Source: 2-02-FULL-62-17 sp046153355 (GTDB taxonomy: Bacteria > Pseudomonadota > Gammaproteobacteria > Burkholderiales > SG8-39). Taken from it: DNA of 5,577 nt. Of this stretch, positions 4,399 through 5,577 are shown piece after piece. Location: contig JBJXEY010000562.1 in assembly GCA_046153355.1 (NCBI GenBank), positions 1 through 5,577 on the forward strand, read 5' to 3'. The position numbers were made by a program, and so were the translations under genes. Numbering within the stretch: position 1 is the first letter of the stretch; each line of letters begins with the position of its first letter. The notes beneath the pieces were generated by a model. The model ran no database searches and was not told the origin of the DNA. It worked only from the letters and a program-made list of their open reading frames with translations.

Positions 4399-4418
4399 AT
4401 TGTTATGAAATTGTAATT
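4397..4418 (+). repeat. Two 11-bp-phased AAATTGT repeats upstream of promoter 2
   Basis: AAATTGT occurs at 4397-4403 and 4408-4414, starting exactly 11 bp apart, between the palindrome and the -35 at 4439. The phasing equals that of the TGCAATG repeats before promoter 3 and of the TGAAAAT triplet before promoter 1. Direct repeats one helical turn apart are typical of activator sites (for example OmpR/PhoB-type regulators). Confidence 0.5.
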
Positions 4419-4438
4419 ATACTATGCGAATTAAAGTG

Positions 4439-4466
4439 TTGACATACTTTAGGAAATGATTATAAT
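4439..4466 (+). promoter_or_regulatory. Rightward promoter 2 (consensus)
   Basis: Consensus -35 TTGACA (4439-4444) and -10 TATAAT (4461-4466), spacer 16 bp, with a TG three bases before the -10. It is the strongest promoter in the window. Transcription should begin near 4473 and give a leader of about 30 nt before ATG 4504. Confidence 0.9.
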
Positions 4467-4503
4467 AAGGGCAATTAAACAAACTAACAAAGGATTTTAT
4501 AAA

Positions 4504-4697
4504 ATGACAAACAAAAAACTTTTTATTATACAGTATTGAATATGACAACTGGTGAATCATGGGAGGGATACACCACAAGCGCAAAAGAAGCACAAACAAA
4601 CATTAATTTAAACAGTGGGGATACAATCTTTACAACGTGGAGACCATCAAAAGAATCAAAACGCTTTACACGCTCAGCAGTAAAGGAAATTAAATAA
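4504..4697 (+). pseudogene. Frameshifted small gene or leader peptide plus 51-aa ORF
   Basis: ATG 4504 with AAAGGA upstream reads MTNKKLFIIQY and stops at TGA 4537-4539. The -1 frame is open through the same stretch (KTFYYTVLN) and continues as MTTGESWEGYTTSAKEAQTN, then a Gly/Thr turn, FTTWRPSKESKRF and VKEIK, ending TAA 4695-4697. A -1 slip in the A6-C-T5 tract (4513-4524), or one missing A or T, would give a 64-residue protein starting MTNKKTFYYTVLN. The alternative is a real 11-codon leader peptide with the 51-aa ORF starting at ATG 4542, 2 nt after the TGA, by re-initiation; that ATG has no SD. The protein-like YYTVLN continuation favours one original gene. Its stop overlaps the next ATG (TAATG). 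Family not recognised. Confidence 0.65.
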
Positions 4698-4999
4698 TGA
4701 ATAAATACAGGTTAGCATTTCGCAATCCCTTAAATGGAAATAGTCATTCAGTTAATGTTAATATGGATTGTTTTAACTGGTCGTTTGAGTCTGTAGTAAG
4801 TCAATTCTCCAATAGAGAATCATTACAGTATTTTATTTTCTTAGCAGAAAATGAATTCGGGAGTCACGTTATAGCAGAATCATTCAAACATTCAAGATTC
4901 GAGTCTGTTTTTTGCAGTGGCGGAAGTGCTAAGCAAGCCCAAACATATGCCGAGTCTGGTATCCTATCGGATGAAGTAAAAAAAATAATTTCAAATTAA
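4697..4999 (+). CDS. Hypothetical protein (100 aa)
   Basis: The product begins MNKYRLAFRNPLNGNSHSVN, with strand-like VNVNMDCFNWSFESVV, then SLQYFIFLAENEFGSHVIAESF and a C-terminal helix DEVKKIISN. It is rich in Phe, Ser and Asn and has a GSAKQAQTYAE segment. It appears soluble with no membrane segment. Its start overlaps the stop of the preceding ORF by one base (TAATG); AAAGGA lies 9-14 nt upstream (4683-4687). Four GAGTC words lie on its coding strand (4787, 4861, 4901, 4952), three of them as Glu-Ser codon pairs. It is followed 7 bp later by a strong terminator. No family recognised. Confidence 0.7.
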   Translation: MNKYRLAFRNPLNGNSHSVNVNMDCFNWSFESVVSQFSNRESLQYFIFLAENEFGSHVIAESFKHSRFESVFCSGGSAKQAQTYAESGILSDEVKKIISN

Positions 5000-5005
5000 C
5001 ATTTT

Positions 5006-5035
5006 AAACCCTCTCAATTGAGAGGGTTTATTTTT
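5006..5035 (+). terminator. Rho-independent terminator of rightward unit 2
   Basis: A near-perfect 24-nt palindrome (AAACCCTCTC at 5006-5015 pairing with GAGAGGGTTT at 5020-5029, loop AATT) is followed by a T-run (5031-5035). Because the stem begins with A-run pairs it may also work on the minus strand. Confidence 0.9.
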
Positions 5036-5044
5036 ACCATAAAA

Positions 5045-5060
5045 TAGAACAAATGTTCTA
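5045..5060. promoter_or_regulatory. TAGAACA-AA-TGTTCTA palindrome, SOS-box-like
   Basis: A perfect 7-bp-arm palindrome with a 2-bp centre and the GAAC-N4-GTTC core. It lies right after the unit 2 terminator and about 86 bp upstream of the -10 at 5139, mirroring its position in unit 2. Confidence 0.7.
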
Positions 5061-5088
5061 GTATTTCGTGTAGTAGAACCTCTTAAAA

Positions 5089-5121
5089 TTGCAATGATTC
5101 TGCAATGAAGTTGCAATGTTA
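5089..5121 (+). repeat. Three tandem 11-bp units carrying TGCAATG upstream of promoter 3
   Basis: TTGCAATGATT (5089-5099), CTGCAATGAAG (5100-5110) and TTGCAATGTTA (5111-5121) are back-to-back 11-bp units sharing TGCAATG. The last unit covers the -35 position of the promoter with -10 at 5139, which itself lacks a good -35. This is the arrangement of an activator-dependent promoter with a protein bound on one face of the helix. Confidence 0.65.
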
Positions 5122-5138
5122 TAAAGTCCGTTTGTCTG

Positions 5139-5144
5139 TATAAT
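5139..5144 (+). promoter_or_regulatory. Rightward promoter 3 (-10 only, TATAAT)
   Basis: A perfect -10 TATAAT preceded directly by CTG. At 16-18 bp spacing the -35 is poor (TGTTAT or ATGTTA); TTGCAA is present but 22 bp away. The -10 starts 47 bp before ATG 5186, the same as in units 1 and 2 (49 and 43 bp), which supports it as the real promoter, probably needing an activator at the 11-bp repeats. Confidence 0.6.
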
Positions 5145-5185
5145 ATGGGTATAAGTACAAACAAAACAGACAAGGATTATAAGAG

Positions 5186-5389
5186 ATGACCACTAACGAA
5201 ATGAAGCAACTAATTGAAGAAAAATATCAGACAGAATTTAACGCATTTTGTTTATATATGACAGATGAAATTAACATAGAAGCGATGAAGTATGCAAATT
5301 CATTGATGACAGTTGAACGGGTTGCAAGTATGACAGTAACAGTTAAAACATTCTTCGCAACTTTGGCAATGTCATCATTTGTAAAATAA
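5186..5389 (+). CDS. Small helical hypothetical protein (67 aa)
   Basis: The protein starts MTTNEMKQLIEEKYQTEFNA and looks mostly helical, with a middle acidic part (YMTDEINIEAMKYANSLM) and a hydrophobic C-terminus (TVKTFFATLAMSSFVK). Seven methionines in 67 residues is unusual. The last 20 residues are too polar for a confident membrane helix. AAGGA lies 9-10 nt before the ATG, and the leader (ACAAAACAGACAAGGATTATAAG) resembles that of unit 2, suggesting duplicated leader sequences. Its codons for TVTVKTFF include an 18-bp stretch repeated exactly at 5550-5567. First gene of rightward unit 3. No family recognised. Confidence 0.65.
   Translation: MTTNEMKQLIEEKYQTEFNAFCLYMTDEINIEAMKYANSLMTVERVASMTVTVKTFFATLAMSSFVK
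5337..5354 (+). repeat. 18-bp direct repeat, copy 1
   Basis: TAACAGTTAAAACATTCT is found exactly again at 5550-5567. This copy is coding (T-V-K-T-F frame) near the end of the 5186 gene. Confidence 0.75.
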
Positions 5390-5414
5390 TTCTAATTAAA
5401 CAAGAGGAGTCAAG

Positions 5415-5552
5415 ATGATTTATAAATTATGGTTAGGCAAGGTATACAAAGCAGTGCAAAGAAGTTTGTCAGATAGCGAATTACTAACCTTAAGAAGACT
5501 ATTCGATAATCACTGGTCGGTCAGTGGGGCAGTGGAATATATAAACGGATAA
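5415..5552 (+). CDS. Very small hypothetical protein (45 aa)
   Basis: The frame opens at ATG 5415 behind one of the best SDs in the window (GAGGAGTCA, ATG 2-3 nt after) and reads MIYKLWLGKVYKAVQRSLSD, then SELLTLRRLFDNHWSVSGAV and EYING before TAA 5550-5552. The first helix is basic and aromatic, the second amphipathic; a short DNA- or protein-binding helix pair is possible but unproven. It follows the 5186 gene by 25 bp in the same unit. Its stop overlaps the second copy of the 18-bp repeat. In another frame across its 3' end (5522 to the edge), GIYKRITVKTFYTI resembles the end of the 5186 protein, so a frameshift near its end cannot be excluded. Confidence 0.6.
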   Translation: MIYKLWLGKVYKAVQRSLSDSELLTLRRLFDNHWSVSGAVEYING

Positions 5553-5567
5553 CAGTTAAAACATTCT
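5550..5567 (+). repeat. 18-bp direct repeat, copy 2
   Basis: Exact copy of 5337-5354 beginning at the stop codon of the 45-aa gene. After it, similarity continues weakly (CACAA versus CGCAA) until the window edge. Confidence 0.75.
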
Positions 5568-5577
5568 ACACAATAAG

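Noticed and set aside
4417..4599. Minus-strand open frame of 60 codons over promoter 2 and the frameshifted gene
   Set aside because: It would run opposite a consensus promoter and a better-supported gene, and has no SD.
4991..5173. Minus-strand open frame of 60 codons across the unit 2 terminator and promoter 3
   Set aside because: It covers a strong terminator, a palindrome and phased repeats, has no SD, and its apparent hydrophobic start is an artefact of the A/T-rich leader.

Overview
The window is AT-rich (roughly one third G+C by eye) and densely packed. It holds short genes with GGAG-type ribosome-binding sites, sigma-A-type promoters and compact T-tailed terminators. This suggests a low-GC Gram-positive (Bacillota, plausibly Lactobacillales) mobile replicon. 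I think a phage or phage-like plasmid is most likely. The reasons are the many tiny unknown genes with overlapping starts and stops, a divergent early-type promoter region, phage-typical families (a zinc-ribbon protein, a kinase-like protein, a papain-fold fragment, a HicA-like protein), and the complete absence of GATC, AGCT and GGCC in my hand scan. No structural, lysis, integrase, replication or repressor gene lies inside the window, so phage versus plasmid stays open.

Left arm (1-2760, minus strand): a promoter at 2724-2752 reads leftward into a tightly coupled run of kinase-like protein (2090-2689), HicA-like toxin (1879-2088), C-terminal half of a papain-like protein (1613-1879) and a small beta-type protein (1402-1611). 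A second promoter (1370-1398) serves a zinc-ribbon protein (418-1272), a single-pass membrane protein (222-425) and a gene cut by the window edge (1-162).

Centre (2690-3421): about 730 bp without an intact gene. It carries divergent promoters, a cluster of TGAAAAT/ATTTTCA heptamers (3038-3190) flanked by a repeated GTTAATGCGTATA block, a hairpin, and one copy of the palindrome TAGAACA-nn-TGTTCTA. It looks like a regulatory or replication-origin region.

Right arm (3240-5577, plus strand): three successive transcription units share one layout. Each has a TAGAACA-nn-TGTTCTA palindrome (resembling the Gram-positive SOS box), 11-bp-phased heptamer repeats specific to that unit, a promoter, and a first ATG 43-49 nt after the start of the -10. 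Units are separated by strong terminators (4325-4371, 5006-5035). All the proteins are small and unrecognised. Three reading frames in this arm are broken within the first eight codons in A-rich tracts (3312 by a stop at codon 2; 4083 and 4504 by frameshifts). The gene at 3422-3634 is flanked by a 27-bp imperfect inverted repeat.

Across the window the pentamer GAGTC is strongly over-represented (36 copies on both strands). It lies mostly on the coding strand of both arms, so its polarity flips in the central region. It also forms part of the favoured ribosome-binding site GGAGTCA.
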